The notes: a model not told the origin generated them from the sequence alone. 7,003 nt of DNA from Acidobacteriota bacterium (GCA_016195295.1 JACPZV010000273.1:1-7003); one strand, 5' to 3'; numbered from the stretch's first letter, positions 1 through 6,802 are shown. Numbers and translations are program-made.

Positions 1-342
1 CGGCCCTTTCGGCGGAGCGAGCAGCGGCGGCCCCGGCCCGAGCAGCCCGCCCTGCACGAGGTAGATGTCGAGGTCGCCGTCGTTGTCGTAGTCGAACAGC
101 GCGACGCCGGGCCCCATGATCTCGCTGATCCGGAATTCGCCCGACATCCCGTTGAAATGCACGAAGTCGATCCCCGCCTCCTTGGCCTGGTCGGTGAACC
201 ACGCTTGGCCTGGGAGTGCTGAAAGGCATGATGCCGCGCCCGCGTGGACGGGCGGTCGCCCGGATGTGACGCCGGCCCATCCGAAGCCAAGAAGCGTCAG
301 GAGGATCCCCGCAGTTGCGCTGGTCTGTAAGCGCCCTGTCAT
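1..342 (-). CDS. CRTAC1-type FG-GAP/VCBS-repeat secreted protein (N-terminal part, runs off the left edge)
   Basis: The gene reads leftward from the ATG at 342-340 and stays open for 114 codons to the window edge, so only the N-terminus is present. Residues 1-40 contain a basic start and a hydrophobic stretch (AGILLTLLGFGWAG, about 11-24), consistent with export. Residues 48-63 (AWFTDQAKEAGIDFVHF), followed by an NGMSG turn and EIMGPGVALFDYDNDGDLDIY at about 74-94, give the characteristic opening of CRTAC1/ASPIC-UnbV proteins. The DYDNDGDLD stretch (84-92) is the calcium-binding FG-GAP/VCBS loop of a beta-propeller. Family members are usually 500 residues or more and are extracellular or periplasmic; their biochemical role is mostly unknown. 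A GGAG at 352-355 lies 9 nt before the start and supports it. The gene follows the TonB receptor in the same direction, an arrangement I associate with Acidobacteriota surface loci. The family call is firm, the function is not. Confidence 0.85.
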   Translation of the reverse strand, partial: MTGRLQTSATAGILLTLLGFGWAGVTSGRPPVHAGAASCLSALPGQAWFTDQAKEAGIDFVHFNGMSGEFRISEIMGPGVALFDYDNDGDLDIYLVQGGLLGPGPPLLAPPKGP

Positions 343-380
343 GATCCGTGACTCCGCCGGGAGACGGGAAGCGTGACGGA

Positions 381-408
381 GCTGGGGGAGGCGGGCGCCT
401 CCCCCAGC
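381..408 (-). terminator. GC-rich 12-bp hairpin between receptor and CRTAC1 gene (terminator or attenuator candidate)
   Basis: Positions 381-392 and 397-408 are perfectly complementary, giving a 12-bp stem with a 4-nt loop (393-396). In the direction of transcription it starts 16 nt after the receptor stop codon and ends 38 nt before the CRTAC1 start. No clear run of U follows it on the minus strand, so it does not fit the textbook intrinsic terminator. It could instead cause partial termination, protect the upstream mRNA 3' end, or be a Rho-related pause. The structure is certain from the sequence; the role is inferred. Confidence 0.55.
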
Positions 409-424
409 GGTGATGAGACGGCCT

Positions 425-3400
425 CTAGAAGCGCGCCGTCACGGCGAAGCGGAGAACCCGCGCGTCGATGACGTTGCTGGCGCGCTCGTAGAGCGATGCC
501 GTCTGTGCGCCCGCAGAAGTGCCCAAGCCTAGCGGCGTCCCGCCCGCTATGCTCGCAATGCCGAAGTGGGTGCGGTCCGCGCTGTTGTTGAACAGATTGA
601 AGGCCTCCAGGCGCGCATCATAGCGCCAGCGCCCGATGTGGAAGACCTTCGCGATATTCGCGTCGACCTGCGTCAGGCCTGGGAGGAACTTCACACTACC
701 CGCCGGGAGAATGACAGCGTCGTACTGGCTCAGACTCGTGCCGACCGTCGGGTGCAAGCTCGAGTCCACAAATCGGCCGTTGAGCACGCACGGCGCGGCG
801 CACGTGTCCACCGTGTAGAACGGCGGCCCGTACACCGTCTGGGCATTGCGTGCGGTGCTGCGGCTGTATCGGAACGCCTCGCCCAGGCCGTCGCCGGGAT
901 TGCCGAGGATCGCGAAGCCGCCGTTGAAGGCGCCTACCTTGGGCAGGGAGAACGGGAGGCTGCCCGAGAGCTTGAGCTCGTGGCGGTACGGGATCGGGTA
1001 CGCATTCTGGTTACAGAACCGCAGCCGGTTCGGATCGTCACCGCGGTTCCGCTCGTCCTGACACGAGTCCAAGGCGGTCTTGTCAACCGTCCAGCCGCCA
1101 AAGAGCGAGCCCCCGCCCGGCAGTCGGGCGCTCACGGCCAGCTCGAAACCCCGATAAACTAACGAAATCGATCCCGGCGCCGCCGTCTGATCCACCCGAT
1201 TGAGAGCCGAAAACACGGCCGGGTCGATGTCGAAGATGGTGAACGACCCCGTATACGGCGTAGGACGGGCGACGCTCACGGTGTCGGTGAAGTTACCGAA
1301 GCTCCGCAGTACGTTGTCGCCCGACTGACTATCCAGCCCCAGGCCGTTGGGCACAAAGCCAGTTTCGAGGTTCTTGTCAGACCTGCGGCGGTAGGTGGCG
1401 CTGACCGACACACCCGATGTGAGCTCGTGCTGGACTTGAAGCATCCACTGGTCGTTGTACGGCCGCTGAATATTCGGGTCGATGCCGTTGGTCGAGCGGA
1501 TCCCGAAGTTCCTATTGCCGCTCGGGCCAATCTCCCAGTCCTGCGCGATGCCGTCGCCATTGGTCCCATACGGGTTGGGACACGCGGCGACGTTCGCGAG
1601 ACTGCAGCCTGGATACAGGCCCTTGGTGGCCGGGGCGAGCGCGAGGTCGAACCAGGGCCGCACGTCGTTGTCGAACGTCGCCGCCGTATACCGGTCGACA
1701 CTGTCCAGGCCGACGACCGACATGTACCGGTTCCAACCGCCCTTCACCGCCGTCTTGCCGTTGCCAAACAGGTCGTACGCCGCGCTCAGCCGCGGACTGA
1801 AGTCCGGGCCCAGGCGCGGGAGTTTGAGGCCCGGGAGCGTGCTCGCCGGTTTGAAGCGGCCGAGGAGGTTCGGGTTGTCAGGGATCGACTGCTGGGCGAC
1901 GTCCATCCGCAGGCCAAGGTTGAGCGTCAACCGCTTGATCGTCCACGAGTCCTGCCCGAAGATGCCGAGGTCGTAGTCGACGTCAACCCTGGAGGTTACC
2001 GGGTTGTTATAGACCCTGACCTGGTTGGGCGTGCCGATCGTGCCCGGCGGCAGCCCGTTGGCGAGGTTCGCGGCGGCGGCGAAATGATTGGCGTCCACAA
2101 AGTCCAACTGCCTGCCCCAGGGGCTCGGGGCGCTGATATAGAGCAGGTTGAGATCGCCGTTGGTGTCCCGATTTTGTCGTCGGTTGCCCCACTTGTTCTG
2201 GAACCCGACTTTGATGTTATGGGAGCCCGTCACGTACGTAACCGCCCCCTTGTAGCTGTACGCATGCGGGTAGTTCCGCGTTTCGTTGGTAGCCGCTCCG
2301 TACGACAGGCCCAGCCATGCATCGCTTCGGTTGACGACACCGTACCAGCCGTTAGGGTCCATTTCCGCGAGAGCGCCCGATGAGCCCGCGGCGGGAAAAC
2401 ACGGCGTTTCGAAACATGGGACGAACGCGTCCGGCCTGTCCCGTCGTATCCCCTCTTGATACGTCGGGGTCCAATCCTGGTACGACAGCGAAAAGCCGAA
2501 CTCGGTCAACAGACGACTCGTCACCGGAGAGGACCACTTCACGATTCCCACGTCGTAGTGAGGGGAGCCCCAGAATGTCGACGCCGTATCGACGTCGTCT
2601 CCCGCGACGTGCTGGGTGAACCGCCGCTTCCGCAACTTGTCGAACATGGCGCTCAGTTTGTTCTTCCTGTTGACTTGCCAGGTCAGGCTCACGCCGCCGT
2701 CCGTCAAGCTGTTTGTGTCGAGCCCGGGGCTCCCGTCGCGCTTCACGCTGTTGAGCACTTGGTTGTCGACGACGAGGCGGCGCGACGATACATGAAACCA
2801 CAGCTTATTCTGGGAGATCGGGCCGCCCATCTCGAAGTTGACGTCGTAGAGCTCGTCGATGTGAGGGATCCCATCCCGCGCGTCGCCGTGTTTCTTGGAT
2901 TGGATGCCGAGATCGCCCAGACGCGGCGTCCAGTTATCGGCCTGCCAGCCGGGCGACAGGCTTCCGCCGGCGAAGGCGCTGCCGCTGATGGTGTTCCCTC
3001 CTTCCTTCGGGATCATGTTGATGCGCACGCCCCCGCGCGCCTCCTCGGCGCCAATCCCCGCGGTCGTGTACGATGTCTCAGCAATCAACATCGGGTTCAG
3101 GTACGGCGTCCAGTTGTCCCCGATGTACATGCTGACGTCGAGGCCGTCGATTTCGTAGACGCTGTCTCGCTGACTTAGCGCGCCGGCGCCGCTGATCCCG
3201 GCCTGCTGGTGGCCGGATGTGCCGCCCACGTCGGGCCTGCCAATCCGGACGCCCGGCATGAGCTGCGCGTACGACCAGACAGTGCGGCCCGTCGGAAGCT
3301 CTTCCTGCAGCGTGCGTGTCAGCACCTGGGTGCGGTTGACGTTCGACGTGTCGACAACCGGCGATGCGCCTGTGACGGTCACGCTTTCTTGGAGGGCCCC

Positions 3401-3727
3401 GACCGACATGACGACGCTGACCGTCATCGTGAAGTCGGCCGGGAGCAGGAGCCCATCGCGCACCTGAATGCCAAACCCTGTCAGCGAAAAGGTGACCTTG
3501 TAGGTCCCTGGCCGAAGATCGACGATCCGGTACTGACCGTTGCCGTCGGTGACGGCCGTGTGCGCCCCTTCGATCAGGACGGGGCTGGTCGCCTCCACAG
3601 TCACACCCGGAAGCACGCCGCCAGTGTTGTCGGTGACGCGGCCGCCAATCGAGCTCTGGGCCGCTGCCGTGACGGGCAGCAACAACAACCATGCGCCGGC
3701 CAAACTGAGAACCTTGGAGCGTCTCAT
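425..3727 (-). CDS. TonB-dependent receptor, Oar-like, with N-terminal carboxypeptidase-regulatory-like domain
   Basis: This is an 1100-residue outer-membrane transporter or adhesin-like receptor. Residues 1-23 form a signal peptide (basic MRRSK, hydrophobic core, cleavage near TAAA-QS). Residues 26 to about 112 are a carboxypeptidase-regulatory-like beta-sandwich (GGRVTDNTGGVLPGVTVEA, then DGNGQYRIVDLRPGTYKV). A TonB-box-like ESVTVTG lies at 114-120. The plug domain spans about 125-250 and includes YEIDGLDV (191-198) and INMIPKEGGNTISGSAF (236-252). The rest is a 22-strand-type beta-barrel ending in an aromatic residue (VTARF), the usual signal for barrel assembly. Four closely spaced cysteine pairs (438/443, 708/716, 889/905, 976/980) probably form disulfides in surface loops. 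Length of about 1000-1200 is normal for Oar-type receptors. The start is fixed by a perfect AGGAGG 7 nt upstream and by the signal peptide. It would take energy from TonB-ExbBD, which are not in this window. The substrate is unknown; polysaccharide fragments or peptides are guesses. Confidence 0.93.
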   Translation of the reverse strand: MRRSKVLSLAGAWLLLLPVTAAAQSSIGGRVTDNTGGVLPGVTVEATSPVLIEGAHTAVTDGNGQYRIVDLRPGTYKVTFSLTGFGIQVRDGLLLPADFTMTVSVVMSVGALQESVTVTGASPVVDTSNVNRTQVLTRTLQEELPTGRTVWSYAQLMPGVRIGRPDVGGTSGHQQAGISGAGALSQRDSVYEIDGLDVSMYIGDNWTPYLNPMLIAETSYTTAGIGAEEARGGVRINMIPKEGGNTISGSAFAGGSLSPGWQADNWTPRLGDLGIQSKKHGDARDGIPHIDELYDVNFEMGGPISQNKLWFHVSSRRLVVDNQVLNSVKRDGSPGLDTNSLTDGGVSLTWQVNRKNKLSAMFDKLRKRRFTQHVAGDDVDTASTFWGSPHYDVGIVKWSSPVTSRLLTEFGFSLSYQDWTPTYQEGIRRDRPDAFVPCFETPCFPAAGSSGALAEMDPNGWYGVVNRSDAWLGLSYGAATNETRNYPHAYSYKGAVTYVTGSHNIKVGFQNKWGNRRQNRDTNGDLNLLYISAPSPWGRQLDFVDANHFAAAANLANGLPPGTIGTPNQVRVYNNPVTSRVDVDYDLGIFGQDSWTIKRLTLNLGLRMDVAQQSIPDNPNLLGRFKPASTLPGLKLPRLGPDFSPRLSAAYDLFGNGKTAVKGGWNRYMSVVGLDSVDRYTAATFDNDVRPWFDLALAPATKGLYPGCSLANVAACPNPYGTNGDGIAQDWEIGPSGNRNFGIRSTNGIDPNIQRPYNDQWMLQVQHELTSGVSVSATYRRRSDKNLETGFVPNGLGLDSQSGDNVLRSFGNFTDTVSVARPTPYTGSFTIFDIDPAVFSALNRVDQTAAPGSISLVYRGFELAVSARLPGGGSLFGGWTVDKTALDSCQDERNRGDDPNRLRFCNQNAYPIPYRHELKLSGSLPFSLPKVGAFNGGFAILGNPGDGLGEAFRYSRSTARNAQTVYGPPFYTVDTCAAPCVLNGRFVDSSLHPTVGTSLSQYDAVILPAGSVKFLPGLTQVDANIAKVFHIGRWRYDARLEAFNLFNNSADRTHFGIASIAGGTPLGLGTSAGAQTASLYERASNVIDARVLRFAVTARF

Positions 3728-3734
3728 CTCTCAA

Positions 3735-3740
3735 CCTCCT
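3735..3740 (-). promoter_or_regulatory. Consensus Shine-Dalgarno AGGAGG of the receptor gene, within a small hairpin loop
   Basis: The minus strand reads AGGAGG seven bases before the receptor ATG. Flanking TCTCTC (3744-3749 on the minus strand) can pair with GAGAGA (3727-3732), so the ribosome-binding site falls in an 11-nt loop and the A of the start codon is the last base of the stem. The perfect site predicts strong translation; whether the weak 6-bp stem matters is unknown. Confidence 0.75.
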
Positions 3741-3776
3741 TACGAGAGAGCGAGTCAGCGAAAAGCAAGCAGCTTC

Positions 3777-4475
3777 CTACCGTCTACCGAGCTTGAAGGC
3801 CATACCGAGAGAGAACATCACGTCGTTGTAATCGGCGCCGTCCTTGCTCACCAGCGAGGCCCCAGGGTTGGTCTGGTCGGGCACGCCGAAGAACACGCGC
3901 CGATAATCGCCCTGGAGGTGCAGTGCCATGGCGGGTGTCACGTCGACATCGACGCCACCGCCGACCTGGACGGTGAAATTCGTCGAGGTGTGGGCAAAGA
4001 AGTCAATCTTGCGGAGCGAACGGGTCGCCCCGGCCATGACATGGACGAACGGCGTCGCGTGTCCGACTGGCACATAGAACCGCGGGCCGCCAACGCCGCT
4101 GATACTCCGGATCTCTTCCTGGCACTCCTTGAGAGTAGCCGAGCAGAACCCGGTCTCTGGCCGGTTGAACGAAAGGGCCTGGAAGTCCTGAGTCGAGAGC
4201 GGCGGGACTACTCGGTCCAAGGAATCGCTCGGCCTGATGCCGCGCTTGAAATGACCATTCAGCTCGCCCGCCAACGAGATCCAGTCGTTCAACTTGAAGC
4301 TGGAATCGAAGAAGAACCCCCAAGGCAGAGTGCTCTGGTTCACAGCCAACTCGTCGTTCTGCAGAAATGAAAAGCCTACGGACATCTGCCCGGTGTTACT
4401 CTGCGCCGCCGCAGGCTGTACCAGGCGGAGGATCAAGATCCCAAGCACGCACCCAAGGGCAGCACGCCTTCGCAT
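3777..4475 (-). CDS. Outer-membrane beta-barrel protein (OmpA/opacity-porin-like small barrel)
   Basis: The 232-residue product has a signal peptide (MRRRAALGCVLGILIL, cleavage near QPAAA-QS at 24/25). Alternating polar/hydrophobic strands follow: MSVGFSFLQN, WGFFFDSSFKLNDWISLAGELNGHF, GPRFYVPVGHATPFVHVMAGATRS, then TVQVGGGVDVDVTPAMALHLQGDYRRVFF (about 168-196) and FSLGMAFKLGRR at the end. The GGGVDVDVT..LALHLQ-DYRR pattern is typical of the generic outer-membrane beta-barrel domain, predicted to form eight strands with no separate peptidoglycan-binding domain. Two cysteines (111, 118) sit in a predicted surface loop. A strong AGGAAGGAG at 4482-4490, 6 nt upstream, fixes the start. It lies 49 nt ahead of the receptor in the same direction with no terminator between, so the two are probably co-transcribed. 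A role as structural partner or accessory of the receptor is inference. No specific substrate can be named. Confidence 0.82.
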   Translation of the reverse strand: MRRRAALGCVLGILILRLVQPAAAQSNTGQMSVGFSFLQNDELAVNQSTLPWGFFFDSSFKLNDWISLAGELNGHFKRGIRPSDSLDRVVPPLSTQDFQALSFNRPETGFCSATLKECQEEIRSISGVGGPRFYVPVGHATPFVHVMAGATRSLRKIDFFAHTSTNFTVQVGGGVDVDVTPAMALHLQGDYRRVFFGVPDQTNPGASLVSKDGADYNDVMFSLGMAFKLGRR

Positions 4476-4832
4476 ATCGTGCTCCTTCCTGTCGAGAAAT
4501 GTGCCGAACTACTCTTCCGTCTTCTCCGTGAAGAGAGATCGCCGATCAAAACGTCGGCGGTTGCCGATGCACCCGACCTTCAGGTTCTGGTGACCAGGAG
4601 CGACCGGTACGATCCCCGTACTTGGAGTTAGTAGTGCCTGGATGTCCGCAGTTAGTAGCACTGGGGGTCGTGCGTGAAAACTACGAGGCGGACACGCCAT
4701 ACGGTAGCCAAAGGCGCCAAACGCGCAAACCGAAAAACTGTCGATAACTCTACCCCAGTACATGACAAAAACAAACAAAAAATCATAAAATTGTCGTAAA
4801 TGTATTGGCGACTCCAATGACTTGTGCCGCCT
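4476..4832. other. Stretch without an intact gene: atypical, repeat-bearing region, possible mobile-element remnant and operon leader
   Basis: This stretch lies between the beta-barrel gene and the point where the protease homology stops. It contains a near-direct repeat (agttagtag at 4626-4634 and 4650-4658, 24 nt apart). It also has three imperfect 9-nt units with a CAAA core (4706-4714, 4715-4723, 4724-4732) and a pair of similar boxes, AAAAACTGTCGATAA (4733-4747) and AAAATTGTCGTAAA (4787-4800). These boxes flank an AT-rich island (about 4752-4803) that stands out in a GC-rich background. A 6-bp stem (4540-4545 with 4554-4559) lies near the barrel gene. The promoter for the barrel-receptor operon should be here or just upstream, but I found no convincing -35/-10 pair. 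The repeated boxes resemble transposase-binding ends of insertion sequences, but no transposase or terminal inverted repeat is visible. Confidence 0.4.
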
Positions 4833-5147
4833 ATCGGCAACGATCAACTCGTGGGCACCCAATGCCACAAGGGTGCCGGCGCTCTTGCAGTAACCGCTCA
4901 CGAACAACGAGAAGCGCCGATAGTTGTCCTGCAAGCATCGGGCGAGTCGATAAGCAGGATCTGGATCGCCGCCTTCGGTGATAAGAACGAGCAGAACGTT
5001 TTCACGCCGTTGATGTTGGCGGCACATCCTTAGAACTGTCAAGTCAAGCGGCCGCGCAATGGGGCTGTTCACAAGCAAGACATCGGCGTTGGTGGCATCG
5101 GCGACCGCGTTGGCCGCGATCTTGTACGCCGGAATCGGCTCACTCAT
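4509..5147 (-). pseudogene. ClpP-fold SDH/SppA-like serine protease, truncated after about residue 105
   Basis: The open frame gives 212 residues, but only the first ~105 look like a real protein family. Residues 50-105 contain VLLVLITEGGDPDPAYRLAR, a PGGD-like strand-turn of the ClpP/crotonase fold. They also contain SLFVSGYCKSAGTLVALGAHE, where Ser89 in CKSAGT is the expected nucleophile, and LIVAD. In related proteins LIVAD leads directly into a GELGPLD-type segment and the rest of the catalytic domain. Here that is replaced at about 4833 by RRHKSLESPIHL and then sequence with unusual composition (YDFLFVFVMYWG, encoded by the AT-rich island). No continuation was seen in other frames of the window. 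Full-length relatives are roughly 250-350 residues, and this one also seems to begin late. Only a weak AAGG precedes the ATG at 5147. Third-position GC in the homologous part (about 70% by hand count) is below that of the genes to its right, suggesting foreign origin. Most likely a decayed gene; an expressed truncated protein is possible. Confidence 0.6.
4733..4800. repeat. Two similar boxes (AAAA..TGTCG.TAA) flanking an AT-rich island
   Basis: AAAAACTGTCGATAA at 4733-4747 and AAAATTGTCGTAAA at 4787-4800 are alike except for one inserted base and one or two substitutions, spaced 54 nt. The DNA between them is almost purely A/C on the plus strand with several A-tracts. The pattern could be binding sites for a transposase or regulator. 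Chance similarity in AT-rich DNA cannot be excluded. Confidence 0.35.
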
Positions 5148-5274
5148 GGCGTTCTGACCTTGGCTCTGACCGAGGATCCATTAGGCCCTCCATCCTGTCC
5201 ATTTTGGTGTCGCTAAGCACCCGACGACGCGCGTCCCCGCCTTTCCCAGCATGGCTGGCGCTGACGGTTCTTGG

Positions 5275-5303
5275 TGGACAGGTGACCGCCTGCCGTCGAC
5301 AAT
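5275..5303 (+). promoter_or_regulatory. Candidate sigma70-type promoter for the 320-aa secreted protein
   Basis: TGGACA (5275-5280, five of six matches to the -35 consensus) is separated by exactly 17 nt from GACAAT (5298-5303, four of six at -10). Transcription would begin near 5310, leaving a leader of about 30 nt with the ribosome-binding site. An odd-centred inverted repeat CACCA-G-TGGTG (5314-5324) overlaps the expected early transcript and might be an operator. Found by eye; no expression evidence. Confidence 0.3.
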
Positions 5304-5341
5304 CGTCAGTAGTCACCAGTGGTGTAAGAGAGGCTTCAAAA

Positions 5342-6304
5342 ATGAATGATCGAATTATGGTTGCCACGGGTCTCCTGGCGGCAATGATGGTTGGCTTGTC
5401 GATCGGGCCCGCGCGGGTTGATGCGCAGGTGCCGCCGAGCTCCCGCGACATCGAGGGGATCTGGAACTACTCGTCGCTGACGCCGCTCGAACGGCCCGCC
5501 GAGTTCGCGGGCAAGGAATTCCTCACGCCCCAGGAGGCGGCGGCCTTCACCAGGCAAGTGCTGGAGCGGAACGACGCCGATCGCCGCGACGGCTCGCCGG
5601 ACGCCGACCTCGGGCGCGCGTACAACGACGCCTGGTACGACCGTGGCACGCGCGTCGCCACGGTGTACGGAAAGACACGCACCTCGCTGTTGATCGATCC
5701 GCCGGATGGACGGCTGCCCGCGCTGACGGCGGACGGACAGCGGCGCGCCGCCGAGCGCGCGCAGGCGCGGCGCGATCATCCCGCCGACGGCCCCGAGGAT
5801 CGCTCGCTCGCGGAGCGCTGCCTCTCGTTCAATGCCGGACCGCCGATGCTGCCCGGTCCGTACAACAACTACGTCCACATCTTCCAGTTCCGCGACCACA
5901 TCGTCATCGCCAACGAGATGATTCACGATGCGCGCGTCGTGCCGCTTGATGGGCGGCCGCATCGCGCTCCGTCCATCCGGAAGTGGCAGGGCGACTCGGT
6001 GGGGCGGTGGGAAGGCGCGACGCTGATCGTCGACACGACCAACTTCACCGACAAGACGGCTTTCCGCGGCGCGAGCGATCGACTGCATCTCGTCGAGCGC
6101 TTCACGCGCGCCGACGCGAACACGTTGCTCTACGAATTCACGGTCGACGATCCGTCATCGTTCACCAAGCCGTGGACGGTCGCCTTGCCGATGGCGAAGT
6201 CCTCCGATCACATCTACGAGTACGCGTGCCATGAAGGGAACTACGCCTTGCCCGATATTCTGCGGGGCGCGCGTGCGCAGGAAAAAACCGATCAGCGTCA
6301 CTGA
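5342..6304 (+). CDS. Secreted protein of unknown function, Acidobacteriota-expanded family
   Basis: The product from the ATG at 5342 has 320 residues. This start is preferred because GAGAGG lies 8 nt upstream and residues 1-28 then form a clean signal peptide (LLAAMMVGLSIG core, cleavage near ARVDA-QV). The in-frame extension to a TTG at 5204 has no such features. Recognisable blocks in order are GIWNYSSLTPLERPAEFAGKEFLT (39-62), YDRGTRV (99-105), RTSLLIDPPDGRLPALTADGQRR (113-135), DGPEDRSLAERCL (149-161), NEMIHDARVVPLDGRPH (191-207), WQGDSVGRWEGATLIVDTTNF (215-235), LHLVERFTR (248-256) and YEYACHEGNY (292-301). I know these blocks from many paralogous hypothetical secreted proteins of Acidobacteriota, but no activity is established. 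Two cysteines (160, 296) sit in conserved blocks and could form a disulfide. The many Asp/His/Glu/Arg residues suggest ligand or metal binding, which is only a guess. It ends convergently with the lipocalin-like gene. Confidence 0.85.
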   Translation: MNDRIMVATGLLAAMMVGLSIGPARVDAQVPPSSRDIEGIWNYSSLTPLERPAEFAGKEFLTPQEAAAFTRQVLERNDADRRDGSPDADLGRAYNDAWYDRGTRVATVYGKTRTSLLIDPPDGRLPALTADGQRRAAERAQARRDHPADGPEDRSLAERCLSFNAGPPMLPGPYNNYVHIFQFRDHIVIANEMIHDARVVPLDGRPHRAPSIRKWQGDSVGRWEGATLIVDTTNFTDKTAFRGASDRLHLVERFTRADANTLLYEFTVDDPSSFTKPWTVALPMAKSSDHIYEYACHEGNYALPDILRGARAQEKTDQRH

Positions 6305-6792
6305 ACGCGCTCGAGCGTCAGGCGACGCGTGAGCGTTTCCGTCCCCATGCGGATCGAGTTGGGCGCGGTCCCGAAGATCAGCTTTCCGTTCTCGAAGTGG
6401 AAATAACGTTTCTGATCCGTTCCCACATAGTCAGGCCGCCACGCGCCTTCGACCTTCAGACTCAGGTTGCCTTCCGCTTCGTTGACGGTGCACGGACCTG
6501 AATAGGCGATGTACGAGCTGAGCAGCGAGGCTTTCATCTGCTCGTTGACCGGCGTGGTGGCCGTGAACGCGGGCGTGTCGCCCGACATGATCTGAACCAT
6601 GCACGCCCCGCCCTCGACGACGATCGAGCCGACGGGATGGCGGCCCCAGGGATAACGCGCGACGGAGCCGTCCGCGCGAACGTCCTCCGCCGAGATCAGC
6701 TTCCAGCGGCCCTTCAGCGTCTCTGCCGAGAGCGACGCCGAGGTCGCCCAGGTCGCAATGACGAGCGCGATGGTGGCAATGATTCTTTTCAT
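6298..6792 (-). CDS. Secreted lipocalin-like domain protein
   Basis: The 164-residue product starts with a signal peptide (MKRIIATIALVIATWATSAS, cleavage near SLSA-ET at 23/24). The mature part fits a single lipocalin-like beta-barrel domain. It has a GRWKLISAED first strand with the Gly-x-Trp signature (G28, W30), DGSVARYPWGRHPVGSIVVEGG (41-62), CMVQIMSGD (64-72), and closing strands KRYFHFENGKLIFGTAP and ETLTRRLTLERV. Cys64 and Cys101 could be paired. Small barrels of this type are thought to bind small hydrophobic ligands in the periplasm; the ligand here is unknown. No Shine-Dalgarno is visible before the ATG. Instead an extended -10-like TGCTATCCT ends 10 nt upstream, suggesting a very short or absent leader. 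Its stop overlaps the end of the 320-aa protein gene by 7 nt in opposite orientation. Confidence 0.8.
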   Translation of the reverse strand: MKRIIATIALVIATWATSASLSAETLKGRWKLISAEDVRADGSVARYPWGRHPVGSIVVEGGACMVQIMSGDTPAFTATTPVNEQMKASLLSSYIAYSGPCTVNEAEGNLSLKVEGAWRPDYVGTDQKRYFHFENGKLIFGTAPNSIRMGTETLTRRLTLERVQ

Positions 6793-6802
6793 GTGAGCGT
6801 GC

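Noticed and set aside
116..376. Plus-strand 86-codon open frame at the left edge
   Set aside because: The minus strand here encodes the clear CRTAC1/FG-GAP N-terminus, and the plus translation has no family features.
1427..2383. Long plus-strand open frame (318 codons) antisense to the receptor gene
   Set aside because: The opposite strand has clear receptor domains from end to end. The antisense product is Arg/Val-rich with no domain or signal, typical of a shadow frame in GC-rich DNA.
2456..3178. Another long plus-strand open frame antisense to the receptor
   Set aside because: It also lies wholly over receptor plug and barrel coding sequence, with no recognisable motif or ribosome-binding site.
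4440..4475. Cys9 of the beta-barrel protein as a lipoprotein lipobox
   Set aside because: The cysteine lies inside the hydrophobic core, too near the N-terminus, with ALGC not matching a lipobox well. A normal AAA-QS cleavage site follows at 24/25.
4626..4658. Repeated agttagtag considered as a CRISPR-like array
   Set aside because: Only two 9-nt copies, no third unit, and no dyad structure or cas genes.
5204..5341. N-terminal extension of the secreted protein gene to a TTG at 5204
   Set aside because: The extension would bury the signal peptide and has no strong ribosome-binding site, while the ATG at 5342 has both a good site and a signal peptide directly after it.
5336..6088. 250-codon minus-strand frame over the 320-aa secreted protein gene
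   Set aside because: Low-complexity Arg/Val-rich translation; the plus strand carries conserved blocks and a signal peptide, so this is a shadow.
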